Shown piece by piece: positions 37,566-49,134 of a stretch of DNA of 64,000 nucleotides (positions are counted from its first letter, which is position 1; each line of letters opens with the position of its first letter). Under the pieces are notes generated by a model. The model did no database searches and was not told the origin of the DNA. It was given only the letters and a program-made list of their open reading frames with translations. The stretch is from Voacanga thouarsii (lineage: Eukaryota; Streptophyta; Magnoliopsida; Gentianales; Apocynaceae): NCBI GenBank assembly GCA_026120185.1, contig JANUWF010001937.1, positions 2,480,001-2,544,000 on the forward strand, given 5' to 3'. A program made the translations under genes and the position numbers.

Positions 37566-38293
37566 ATGTACGTTCTTGGGGGAAAAAAAAAGGGACTTTT
37601 AGGTGATTTCGTTAGTGGTGTTGAACATTTTGTTTTATGGGTGATTACACATACAGAATGGTCGAGTATTGATCAAATTAGATGTACTTGTTTTAAATAT
37701 AAGAACAAGAAGTTTCAAACTGCATATATGGTTAGGGTTCATTTATATAGCAAAGGGTTTGTGAAAAATTATTATAATTAGACTTGTCATGGTGAATCGT
37801 TTATCTCAACTACACATCATACACTGGCATTTAGTATTGGCAGGATGGGTCAGAGTTCAGGGTATAATAATCTTTTTCATGATATGGTTCTAGATGCATT
37901 AGGTAATAACAACACCTCAAATTCTTTCCCACCAAATATGAAAGAACCACCAAATCCCGATGCCCAGTGATTTTTTGATCTATTGAAGGCTGTAAATATG
38001 CTTTTATGGGATGGATGTACAAATCACTCAGAGTTGTCTATGGTGGCTAGGTTGTTAAACATCAAGCCTAAAAATAACATGTCAGAAAAATGCTTTAACG
38101 AAGTATCAAAACTAATGAAGGAGGTTATGCCAACTGGCAATAAGATGCCAGATGATTTTTATAAAATAAAGAAGTTAGTTGCTATACTTGGGCTGCCAGT
38201 ACAAAAAATAGATGTATATATTAATGGTTACATGCTCTATTGAAATGAGGATAGTGGTTGTAGAGAATGCAAGTTCTGTGATCATGCTCGGTA
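37566..38293 (+). pseudogene. TNP2 transposase (CACTA-2), N-terminal part
   Basis: Opens with a Transpos_assoc-like domain (IRCTCFKYKNKKFQ, VRVHLYSKGFVKNYYN), then a TAG at 37779-37781 where a Trp is expected, then TCHGE. It continues as HDMVLDALG, FFDLLKAVNMLLWDGC, SELSMVARLLNIKPKNNMSE, KMPDDFYKIKK, LPVQKIDVYINGYMLY, a TGA, and CRECKFCDHARY. The arrangement is identical to CACTA-1 and slightly better preserved. Reading stops at 38293, inside the cysteine-rich segment, where the solo LTR starts. Confidence 0.8.
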
Positions 38294-40586
38294 TGTAACA
38301 CCCCAAAACCTAGGCCCAGCAAGGCTGGGGGTATCGCTCCATCCAAAGGATAATGGGTCTTTATAACTAGGACACACAACAACAATAAAACAATACTTTG
38401 AAATTAAAACTTATTGCAACCTAAAATTCAAGAACAAATCCAAAATAAATTGTTTACTCTCATGCCTCAAAGCATTACATAAAATAAATAACACAATATC
38501 TTCCAAAGCAAGCAACAACTAGCTACTCATCCCCACAGCAGAATCGATCTAAAATCATGGTAAAAAGGGTGATGAGATAAAAATCTCAATAAGTCCGTGT
38601 ATGCTTTGAGTGTTCAAGTAAAACAGTTTATGTATGCAAGTTGAAATATTTTATAAGAGAAAATGCTGGCAAGCAATAAATAAAGTTAAAATAAAGACTG
38701 GTGTTTTCCTCTTTTCAAACCATACAAGTGCACAATAAATACAACAACTCAAATAGGCGGCCATGGGTATCTCACGTTGGGCCCCATATCCATACAACGG
38801 TCAGAATGCCACACTTTGTGTAGACTAACAAAAGGTAGGTGTACGGCCTACCGGGTAAGATACTCCTCCTTCTCTACACACAAACAAAATCGGTTGTCTA
38901 CTCCAGCAACACACAGTCCACATGACTGAAACTTGCTAGCTCGGATCGGCATGACTAAGTAGTACTATCGCTTCTCTAAGTTGAGTTCATCTTCTGGAAG
39001 TGGCCTCCTGCCAGAAGACTCGCTCTTGCTCTTCAAAACTAGTACTATTAGCCTACCCTTATTGAGTACTCAACGTTAACTGTTCCACTTGGGAGAAAAC
39101 TGATAAAACATAGCTTTACTTGAAAATGGCAATTAAGGGTTTCTAAAGTTTGTGACAAAGTTGGTTTTAGAAAGAGTTTAGTATTTGAGTAAAACTGCTT
39201 GTTGAATTTCAAATAATTTGTTTGACTGAAACAAGAAAGGAAACAGTCCTCAACTGCCTTTACAAAATGAGTGTTCACACATTTAGCGTTTGGCTTGCCA
39301 TGGTAACCTTTTTACAACAAATAAGTTTTATGCAGGAGTTTACCTGATCCTTTGCTTGAGCTATCTCAAAAATCTTCCAAAGCTGACCTAACCCCGCTTG
39401 GGGTAAACACAAGCCATAATTAAACTCAAGCCAAATTTGCTTCTATAAATAATCCTAGTTCAACTTCCTACAATCATGAGCCTAATGTTCCAAACTTTAA
39501 GGCTAGATAATCAAAAGGATTTTATAAAATAAATCTAGTTTGATAATAAAATAACTAGGGTTTGTGAAGTAGTTACTAATAAGTTGTAGGTATAAATCTT
39601 TGTTATTAATAAATAAACTAGGGTTTATTTAATAAAGGGTCCTAAGTCCTAGATGATATTATTAAAATAATAAAATATTACTATTCTCTTAATTAATAAT
39701 TAATAATTAGAAAATAATTGATAAATAAAATTAATAATAAGTAAATTTTAATATATTTTGATTAAAAGATAATAAATAAATTTTATTAGTATTTATGAAT
39801 ATATGACTTATAAGATTAATATTTTACCCATCATGATTATTTATATAAAAGTCTTTATTTAATATTATTATATATAATATTTTTTATATTTTAATTTTAA
39901 TAGAAGATATCATTTATTTGGCTAAAATTTCACTATTTCATTTAACAATCCATTTCCAAATCTTCCTAGGGTTTTCGAAATCATTAGAAGAAAATATAGC
40001 ATTAATTTTTATCAATGTAATAAAATTGGCTAACTTAAATAGTTTAGGAACAACAAGGTCATGATTATAATTCTCTTATTGCTAACCATAATCATGAACA
40101 TAGACTTTAACACCAATCCACAAACCATTCAATTCATGAATAAAAGTATAGATCCATATCTACTATCACATGATCCAAACTCCACTAAACATACTCATAT
40201 TCATAGCTACAACAAGAATACAAGAACATAAAACCCTATTCACCAAAGGTAACATAATATCTATCATGCTTAATCATCCACACTAACTCACGACATGAAG
40301 AGCATGCAACAAACCCTAAAACATCATAAAACTCAACCATGACAAATCATCCTCATACTTCAATCCCAACTCCATCACATAAACACATACTCAATCACCA
40401 ATCATATTCCATCCTTTTCTAATTACATCTAAGAGACATGATTTTAAAATTAAGGAGAGGGTTAAAGAGACATACTCGAATGATGACTATCTTAATGAAG
40501 TCTCAAGAGAGTCCACACGCTTGGAGGACTTGATCCGACAAAGAAGAAGAAGAGAAAGTGGCCTTGGTTGAAACAACCATTTCGGC

Positions 40587-40635
<49 letters not shown>

Positions 40636-42535
40636 GTATATTTCATTAAAGATCGAAGAGGAAGAAAGATGAACATAATCGTTCATATTTACCTTGAGAG
40701 TGTTCTTGAGTCTTCAAGAAAATTCTGATTTTTTTTATCCGAAAGTAGAATCTTGATTTTAGCATTTGATGTTATAAATTATAGAAATGGATCCTAGAGG
40801 ATGAGTAGATGTGATTTGGAGTTTTTGGAGAAGATTGGAGGTGATTATAGTGGTCTTAGACTTGGAGAATGGTGGTGTGTGTTCTTGGTGTTCTTTGGAA
40901 AAATGGAGAGAATGGAGGAAAGGCTGGACGAAATCTGTTGAGTGGTGTTGGCCGAATGGATGGAAGAATCCTTGTGATTGAATTTTCAGATTGGGGAGAA
41001 GAGGAAAAGCTGGTTGTTTGAAATTCAAAAGAAGTAATTTAGGGAGTGAATTAAGGTAGAAGATATGGTAAGAATGGCTTGGTTGATGGAGGCCTTTGGG
41101 GGCTTCAATGGCCGACTGGTTTGGCTGAAATTTTGCTGAGATGAATGATGTTTGAATGGGTTATAGGATGGCCTAAATTCAGAGTGTAGTGGTGGGAGAT
41201 TTTTTGGTTGTTTGAAGCTTAATCCAAGGAGTTTTCATGGAGCAATTTGCTGGAATTTTGAATTTTAATTGGAGGCTTGATTGTAGTGATTGATTGAGTG
41301 ATTTGAGGAGTAGCCATGGAGCTTCATTCGTGCAGATCAATGGAGGAGATGATGAAGTTCAGTTCATGGTTGACTAAGGTTGGTTTTACAGAAAATTGGA
41401 GTGAGCTTCGAATAGGGTTGAAGAGGGAACAAGGCTGGAATTTCTGGTTGTTCATTCAAGAGGTTTGTTGGAATTTATGTGCAGATTTTTCTGCAATGTT
41501 CCAACCGACTTGTAGAAGGTTTAAAGGGGTATTGGAGGGCCCTTTAAGGCTGGTTTCCAGCATTCTTTATGGATGAAAGACAGGGTTAAATTGCTGGTTT
41601 GAAAGGTGGAAGAAACAACTTGGTTTTTGGACTGTTATGCTGCAAATTCTGCCCAGAATTTTTTTTCTGGTTTGCACAGCTTTGTGCAATCTGAATTTTA
41701 GCCAAAGTTTTCAATCTTCAAGCTGAGTAAATTGGCTATTTTTCTGGCAGTATTTGAGTGAGAAATGTGGCTGAAGATTTCGAAAGTTGGATTGACCAAG
41801 AAGCTAGAAAAATTTTCCAGATTACTACATGAAGAAGATGAACACTTAAAGGGTAGAGTTTGAAGGTTCAACTATGGAGATTAATTCTCTTGGAAACCTT
41901 CCATAACCCCTTCCCCATTTTGAGTCAATATGCTATCCTCATATAGACATTTTTGAAACTCCAAGATCAAAGAGTCTTGCTGGAATTTTCTAGAAATAAA
42001 AAAATGGCTTGGATAAATTGAGCAACTTAATTGATAAAGAATTAAGGTAAGCTAGAGAGCAAAAAGGGTATGAATTCCTTAAGAGTTTTTGTAGGGTACA
42101 AGAGTAAGATTAGGACATTCCTTTGATATCTCCCCTAGGACAACACTCATACTCCTTCTTATGTCCTACAAGGGATGAAAAAATCCACCTATCTAAAATA
42201 AAATTTAATCATGCCAAAACTTAAATGATGGGATTTGAACTCAAGACCTTAAAGATAAATTCCAAAACTCTAACCACTAAACCGCAACAACTCTTACTCT
42301 TATTTTCTCTCCTAAATATTCTTCCTATTCAATCCCCAAGCTATCTCCCTATTTCCACTTCAAGCAAAATTATCATTTTGCCCTTCCTACTCAATAAGCA
42401 CAATTGAGCCTTCTAGACTATAAATCACGAATCCAAAGCACATCAAATCATTCAAAACATACTTATGAATACAAGAAAATATGATATACATCCCGACCCC
42501 CTTACTTTAGGGTTGGTTTTAGATGGGGTTTTACA
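38294..42535 (-). mobile_element. Gypsy solo LTR, 4.2 kb, inside the CACTA-2 transposase
   Basis: Left end TGTAACACCCCAAAACC, right end GGGGTTTTACA, so TG...CA with inverted TGTAA-A-CCC ends. Flanking pentamers are CGGTA (38289-38293) and CTGTA (42536-42540): a target duplication with one later change. TNP2 reading (CDHARY) continues on the far side with the expected cysteine-downstream region. No gag or pol is present, so unequal LTR recombination is likely. The LTR resembles 28815-32749 in its first 100 bp and shares that orientation. A (GA)n tract lies at 40589-40630. Open frames in it (for example 41316-41576) are probably chance. Confidence 0.85.
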
Positions 42536-44150
42536 CTGTATGCTCATAAAAAGAAAATTGAAAGAACAAAGTTCAAAAGGATATTGCTTTGAAGATGATG
42601 TATTATTTTCCACTCACTCTAAGATTGTAGAGGCTTTATGCATCTAATACAACAGCCAAACATATGAGCTTGCATGTAGAAAGTCAGGTTGAATATGGGA
42701 TAATGAATCACCCAAGAGATGGTGAGGTATGGCAACATTTCGAGCGAACATATCTTGATTTTGTAGCAAAGCCACGTAATGTTAGATTGGGACTGTGTAC
42801 AGACGATTTCTCACCATTTGGGGTGTCAGGGAAACAATATTCTTGTTGGCCGGTCATAGTTACTCCATATAATCTACCATCATGGATGTGTATGAAAAAT
42901 TCTATGATGTTCTTGACGGTTTTAATTCGGTGTCCAAAAATTCCAAAACAAAAGCTAGACTCTACTTGCAGCTGCTTATAGATGAGCTTTTGACATGGTG
43001 GTATTTTAGTGTCTACACTTACGATATTTCTAAGAAACAGAATTTTCAAATGCGAGCTGCACTATAGTGGACTATAAGTGACTTCCCTGCCTACGGGATG
43101 CTTAGCGGGTGGAGTACATCAGATATTCTAGTATGTCCATATTGCATGGAACGTACAAAATCCTTCTAGTTACCTTCTGGAGGTAAACAATCATTCGACT
43201 GCCATTGACAGTTCCTGCCACTATGGTTTCATTTTTGAAAGGATAGAGTTTTATTTAGAACAGATAGAGGTGTTGAACAATTACTACCTCCTAAGCGGTT
43301 AAGTGGGGATCAAATGTGGAATGTGGTGAGATTTCTTCCTAAAATCATGGACACAGCAACCGAACTTACAAGGGAAGATGGTAGAGGGGAATATCATAAT
43401 TGGGCAAAACAAAATATTTTTTAGGATATGCCGTATTGGAGTACACATCTTCTTCGACATACTATAGATGTTATGCATAATGAGAAAAATGTATTTGATA
43501 ATGTGTTCAATACAGTAATGGATATAAATGGTAAGACAAGTGACAATGTAAATTTTAGATATGATGTACGCAGATTTTGTAATCGTCTGGAGTTATTCAT
43601 TGATCCATTCGATCAAAGAAGGGGAACAAGACCGAAAGCCTGTTACACATAAACAAAAGAGCATAGGGGACTTTTTTATATTGGATAAAAGATCTTAGAC
43701 TTCCTGATGGTTATGCTTCGAATTTGGGGCTGTGTGTTGATTTGAAACAACTAAAGATGTCCAGAATGAAGAGTCATGATTGTCATGTAGTTATGGAACG
43801 GTTAATGCCCATAGCACTATGGAAGTTTCTCTCGTCTAAGGTGTGGAATGTGTTGACTGAATTGAGTCTTTTTTACAGAGACTCGTGTTCTTCAAAGTTG
43901 ACAGTGTCATATATGCATGATTTGGAGAATGATATTGCCTTGTTGGTATGCAAGTTGGAATGCATATTTCCACCAGCATTTTTTGACGTTATAGAATATT
44001 TACTAATTCATTTGCCTTACGAGACTAGAGTTGGTGGTCCGGTGCAATACCAATGGATGTATCCCCTTGAGAAATTTGTTCTTTCCTTTATTATTTGTAG
44101 AATTTTCAGATATATTATGATGTATACCAGAATAAAGAAATAAATGTTCC
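42536..44150 (+). pseudogene. TNP2 transposase (CACTA-2), central part
   Basis: The well preserved run 42664-42981 includes EVWQHFERTYLDF, RNVRLGLCTDDFSPFG, QYSCWPVIVTPYNLPSWMCM and MMFLTVLI. After a frameshift: YDISKKQNFQMRAAL, SDFPAYGMLSGWST-type, CPYCMERTKSF-type, then DMPYWSTHLLRHTIDVMHNE, KNVFDNVFNTVMDINGKT, RPKACYT, DLKQLKMSRMKSHDCHVVME, LFYRDSCSSKL and FDVIEYLLIHLPYETRVGGP. This is the Transposase_21 domain through DUF4218. At least three frames and several stops are involved, so it is decayed but clearly younger than the CACTA-1 copy. Confidence 0.85.
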
Positions 44151-44189
44151 CCTGTTAGGTATTTACATAGTCTAAAGATGAAAGTAAGA

Positions 44190-45465
44190 AATAAAGCTAG
44201 AGTTAAAGGCTCAATTTGCAATACTTATTTTGTTGAAGAGGCGTCTATGTTCTTCTGATACTACTTTGAGTCTCATATCCAGTTAAGGAGTAGAGTCCCA
44301 CTCATAATAATGACGGTGCTTCAAACAGCTCACCCGAGGATATGTTATCCATATGTAGACTTGCTAAAAGAAAATATGGCAAGATGAAGAGTCGATATTT
44401 GTCAGATCAAGAATTAAGAGTTGCTACAAACTATATACTACGTAATTGTCAGGAGGTGGAACCGTATATTGAGTAAGTATAATTCAATATGGCCTTATGT
44501 TACAATTATAGTTTGCTAACGCATTAATCTTTATACGTATTTGCCCACAAAAAATTCAAGAGCCACTTGCATGTTATGGTTGCTTGGATAAGTAATGAAG
44601 ACATCGAAAGAATGATTGACTTACAGTTTGTTGTTATTTTAGAGATCATGTAAGTATTAGTACAAGCTTGTCAAATTGTTCTTGTACATACACATTTAAG
44701 AACTCTCTAATTTAATTTACTTTGATAGGTTCATGATCATTAGAATGGTGTAGATAATCATTTGTTGAAAAATCTTTCTTGGGGATCTTCAAGATGTGTT
44801 CATTCTTTTAATGGATACGTGGTAAATAGCTATAGATTTCACACTAACAAGTGGTACAAAGGAAAGAAGACAATCAATAGTGGAGTATGTGTGAAAGCAA
44901 GTGATGGTGTTTTGGGTGGTGAATATTATGGTATTTTAAAAGAAATTATCGAAGTATAATTTTTTGGATTTCCAGATTAAAGTACCATTTTATTCTTATG
45001 TGAATGGTTTGATCCAACACCTAATCAAGGGGTTATGATGCATCCTTAATACAAGCTTATTGAAATCAACCATAAAAGGAGGTATTCAAGTTTCAATCCC
45101 TTTATTTAGGCCTCCCAAGCTAATCGAGTGCATTATACTCCATATTCGGGTTGTAAAAGACCTAAGAGCAATTGGTGGAAGGTGTGCAAGTCTAAGGCGC
45201 GTCAAATTGTAGATGTTCTAGTGGTTTACATTGCTCTCCAACAAGATGTGGATGAAACAGTTGCCATTACTACATCAGACGTATTTGAAGACATTGGTCC
45301 TTTGGTGGATGAATTTGGTATAGCTGAGATTGTAGACTTGCACATTGATGAAGAATGCACAAGTGAAGAAGAAGCTGTTTATGATAATGAGACGGACACT
45401 AGATGATTTACATGGCGATGCTTTTGAGTACGAAACTGAAGAAGAATTAGATGATTAAGTAAATT
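44190..45465 (+). pseudogene. TNP2 C-terminal region (DUF4218 end, DUF4216)
   Basis: LHSLKMKVRNKARVKGSICNTYFVEEASMF-type blocks near 44170-44260, NYILRNCQEVEPYI at 44425-44475, FNGYVVNSYRFH and KTINSGVCVKASDG at 44810-44910, GGEYYGILKEIIEV, a changed WFDPTPNQG region, YKLIEINHKRRY, then TPYSGCKRPKSNWWKVCKSKAR from 45140 and an acidic tail to about 45460. Stops at about 44957 and frameshifts show it is inactive. Confidence 0.75.
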
Positions 45466-45549
45466 TTATATGTCCAATGGTTTTTTAATGTGCATCATTT
45501 GTTAATCTTAATTATATTCTATTAATATCTGTATGTCAATATTTCAGAT

Positions 45550-47116
45550 ATGTCACGAAGTTCTATTCTCGGTGCCAGTGGAGGTTCCGTTGGTGAACAG
45601 TCGCCCTTTGTGCCTACACCACCATCCTCTTCTGTGCCACCACTGGCTTCTGCCTTGCTGTCTATACCACCATTATTTTTGCCATCATCGTCAGCTTCTA
45701 TTGTCCGAGATGATCCATCGAATAGTAGAGTACACATTGCTCCATATGGTGATATGTAAGTACTCTTTAAGTAAAATAACATAATTCTGTATTTCGATAT
45801 TTATGCGTTACATATTGTAATATATTATGAAATTATATGGCTCTAGTTTCACAAACCAATCAACATGAACACGAGTCATCGCCTCCATATTTAGAGAGCG
45901 TTTTTCTAGCCCATATCGTTCCTTCTGAGACATCCCACCTGATGTGTTAGATATATAATTTTCGAAGTTTTCTGTAAGTAATTAAATATAAAGCACCATC
46001 ATTTACGTTTGATTAAATAAGAACTCTCAAATATTGCATTAATCTTTTACATTTAACTTGATTTTTTTTTTTTTGAAACAAAATTCAGAGGCACTTCATA
46101 TGGGATTCATATCATGATGGACACATCTGTAGGGCATAGGAGTGTAGGTGTGCCAAGCGTCTAATTGACACTCTATTCAATATTCGTAGGAGTGGACAGA
46201 GGCCCGCTTAGATGGTTGAGGCAGTCTACGACCAACTTGCATAGCATTGGAGGTCAGAAGGTTTTCTAGAGCGGTTTAGGCATGCTAGGGAGAATTGGGC
46301 CAGTTCTCGTGATGGCTTATGCCAATCACACCATACTGGAGGGTCGATATCATTCCTTGAGCATAAGACGAAACTGGTAAAATGACTTTTTAATTCATAT
46401 ATATATATATATATTGATATATCATTTTTATTATATCACTACTATTAAACTTTACATTTACATACAGTGCAAGGAGATGGGAGACGAGTTTTCTCACCCT
46501 AAAGTGTGGAAGCGTTGTCACGAGCACCAACACCCTGGGCCTAAACAAGGACAATTTGTAGACACTAGAGGTCAACACAGTTGGGTAAGTTCTACAATAT
46601 AAATTTAACCTATTCATTTTTTCAATCTTTTATATTCAATTATTTTAACATGTATATGTTTACAAATAGTTTCAAGATCGATTTAACAAATTACTGTCAC
46701 AAGCTTCAAAGCAGAGCTCTACTAGTGGTGGGGTGATATTGGATGAAAGGCCTTTACTTGTGCAGGTTGAAGGAGGCTTCAGAAAGGGCCAGGTCTATAG
46801 GTTAGGTGCTAAGTCTTCCTGTCTCAGACCAGAGTACAATCAGAGTGGCTACGTTCATGGTGAGTCTTCAAGTTCACATACTCAGGTTAAATTGTAGAAG
46901 AAGTTAAGTTGCAGAAGAAGTTAGAGTGGGTGGAGCAAAGATTACAAGAGAAAGATCAATATATTACTCGTTTACACTTGTTCATAGAAGGTATGGCTTA
47001 GCATATTGGATTTTCACATCCACCAGTACCACCACCTACAGCACCATCACTAGCACCACCAGATGATCCAAATGGTGACATCCTAGATGATTCTACTGAT
47101 GGTGCATGTTCTTAGC
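45550..47116 (+). pseudogene. CACTA-2 second gene (Transposase_24, TNPA-like)
   Basis: Exon 1 begins at 45550 with MSRSSILGASGGSVGEQSPF and is Pro/Ser-rich. Later exons have GT-AG borders: 46089-46376 (HWRSEGFLERFRHARENWAS, SHHTGGSISFLEHKTKL), 46468-46584 (CKEMGDEFSHPKVWKRCHEH) and from 46670 (FQDRFNKLLSQASKQSS, LDERPLLVQVEGGFRKGQVY, GLGA-like, then a coiled-coil-like EWVEQRLQEKDQYITRLHLF and a Pro-rich tail ending in TAG at 47113-47115). The S-HTGGS--F motif and the overall order identify the plant Ptta/En/Spm family. In-frame stops (for example TAG near 46208 and TAG near 47000) suggest it is no longer functional. Confidence 0.75.
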
Positions 47117-47274
47117 ATGTTTATGTTTCAGATACATTATTATTGCAGTTAATTTTATTTACTATTGTAAGGATAATTGTTATGTAATTTTATTTAAAAT
47201 TATTTATGTACTTGTTCCAAGAACTTTATTTAATATTAATAAGGATAATTAATTTTTGAAAAAAATAAAAAATA

Positions 47275-47711
47275 AAATAGCGATCGAAATTTTCGGTCAC
47301 TTAATTAAAGACTGAAGATCAGCGACAGACACATATATCGGTCACTAATTAACGACCGAAAAAACTATATTAGCGAATGATTTCGGTTGCTAATTGACGA
47401 TTGATATCAATATTCCGTTGTTACTTTGCAACCAACTTTAGTGTCGGACTGTACCTGCAACACTAACTGCCAACCAATATCGTCAACTATTTTTTCAAAA
47501 ATTTTGATTTTTTTCATTTATTTGCGACTTGAGTAGCGACCGACTAGCGGTCACTAATTACTAACTGCTAGGTTCCTTCGGTCACTAATAATTTAGCAAC
47601 CTTCAAAATAGCGGTTTCTAGTGTTTTGTCGCTAATCAGTCGCTGAATAATAATCAGCGACCGATTAGCGACAGAAATGTCGGTCACTTATTAGTCAGAA
47701 ATGTCGGTCAT

Positions 47712-47720
<9 letters not shown>
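47275..47720. repeat. CACTA-2 inner 3' subterminal repeats
   Basis: About fifteen copies of AGCGACCGAA / TTTCGGTCAC-type motifs in both orientations, the same motif set as the repeats near 35930-36290. Matching sets at the two ends support one element spanning both. Confidence 0.75.
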
Positions 47721-47744
<24 letters not shown>

Positions 47745-47918
47745 TAAAAAATATATTAACATATATATATGTATATATATATATATATAATTTAAATATG
47801 CTATAGACACATATATACTAACATAAATAAAATGTATATATGTATATATTAATATTTATATATATATATATATATATGTATGCATTTATATTTATTTTTA
47901 TATTAAAAAAGTATATTA

Positions 47919-47949
<31 letters not shown>

Positions 47950-48149
47950 ATTTAAATATGCTATATTAATATATGTGTCCATACATACATACATACATAC
48001 ATGCATACATACATACATACATACATACATACATACATACATACATACATACATACATACATACATACATACATACATACATACATACATACATACATAC
48101 ATACATACATACATACATACATACATACATACATACATACATACATACA

Positions 48150-48198
<49 letters not shown>

Positions 48199-48200
48199 CA
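47720..48200. repeat. (AT)n and long (CATA)n microsatellite block
   Basis: AT-dinucleotide runs at 47709-47945 are followed by about 50 copies of CATA at 47980-48178, with one change (GCAT) at 48003. Open reading frames of Tyr/Ile/His or Tyr/Val/Cys repeats across it are artefacts of the tetranucleotide. Confidence 0.95.
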
Positions 48201-48259
48201 AATTTGTAATTGGCAACGAATTCTATATATCAATTAGATAATTATCAATTAAATTAACA

Positions 48260-49134
48260 AATTAATTTGCTAAGTAGCAACGGATTTGCAACGACTCATG
48301 TTCTTCAATTTTAAAAAAAAATAAGTTTATTTTTAAATTTTGGAGGACCGTCACAAATCCCTCTCTACTTGCAATTGATTTGCGAGGGCTTATTTTTTTC
48401 AATTTAAAAAAATAAATTTATTTTTAAATTTTAGATGGTCGTAGCACATCCTCGTTAATTGTGACGTATTTGTGAGGGTTTATTTTTTCAAATTTTAAAA
48501 GAATAAATTTATTTTTAAATTTTTTTATGATCGTCGCAAATCCATTGCAAATTCTGATGGATTTGCGAGGGTTTAATTTTTAATTTTAAAAAATAAATTT
48601 ATTTTTAAATTTTGGATAACCGTCACAAATCCCTCGCTACTTGTGACGGATTTGCGAGGGCTTATTTTTTTAATTTTAAAAATAAATTTATTTTAAAATT
48701 TTGGATGGCCATCGCAAATCCCTCTTTCAATTTTAAAAAATATATTTTTTTTAAATTTTAGATGACCATTTGCAAATCCCTTGCAAATTGCGAGGGATTT
48801 GCGATGGCTTATTTTTTTAATTTAAAAAAATAATTTTATTTTTAAATTTTAGATGGCTATCGCAAATTCCTCGCTAATTGTGGTGGATTTTCAAGAGCAC
48901 TTTAATTTTTTAGTGGTAATTAAATATTAAAAAAGGCCATCACAAAGCCGTCGCAAATTAGCGGCGGATTTGCAATGACTTTCAATTTTATTAGTACTAA
49001 TGAATAATTAAAAAAAAATCCATTGCAAATTCATCTCTAATTTGAGACAAAAATTAAAAAAAATTATTTTCAAAATTTTTACTTCCGTTGCAAATTAGCG
49101 ACGGCCGTCGCTAATTTATTTTTTTCTTATAATG
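48260..49134. repeat. CACTA-2 outer 3' subterminal repeats and 3' terminus
   Basis: A unit of about 120 bp (TTGCGAGGGCTTATTTTTT, AATAAATTTATTTTTAAATT, TGGATGGCCGTCGCAAATCC) is repeated about six times, and the block ends GCGACGGCCGTCGCTAATTT then ATTTTTTTCTTATAATG at 49134. TTGCGATGG motifs also occur near 35600-35690 at the left end. Confidence 0.75.

Larger units (their letters stand above)
35502..49134 (+). mobile_element. CACTA (En/Spm) transposon 2, near full length
   Basis: Left end CACCAAGAAAAAATCAAATT followed by AGCAACGG; the right end, read on the minus strand from 49134, is CATTATAAGAAAAAAATAAA followed by TTAGCGACGG. The termini match over about 25 bp apart from the decayed first bases. 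Flanking triplets are TGC and TAC, a possible 3-bp duplication with one change. Inside, in order: 5' subterminal repeats, a leader, TNP2 exons (37566-38293, 42536-44150, 44190-45465), a Transposase_24 gene (45550-47116) and 3' subterminal repeats. A 4.2-kb solo LTR splits TNP2. Length without that LTR is about 9.4 kb, usual for an autonomous element. Confidence 0.8.

Noticed and set aside
41316..41576. An 86-codon open frame (MELHSCRSMEEMMKFSSWLT...)
   Set aside because: It lies inside the 4.2-kb solo LTR; probably transcribed leader sequence with chance coding appearance.
47818..48241. Several long open frames of Tyr/Val/Cys or Thr/Tyr/Ile/His repeats
   Set aside because: They are translations of the CATA tetranucleotide and have no start context or family.
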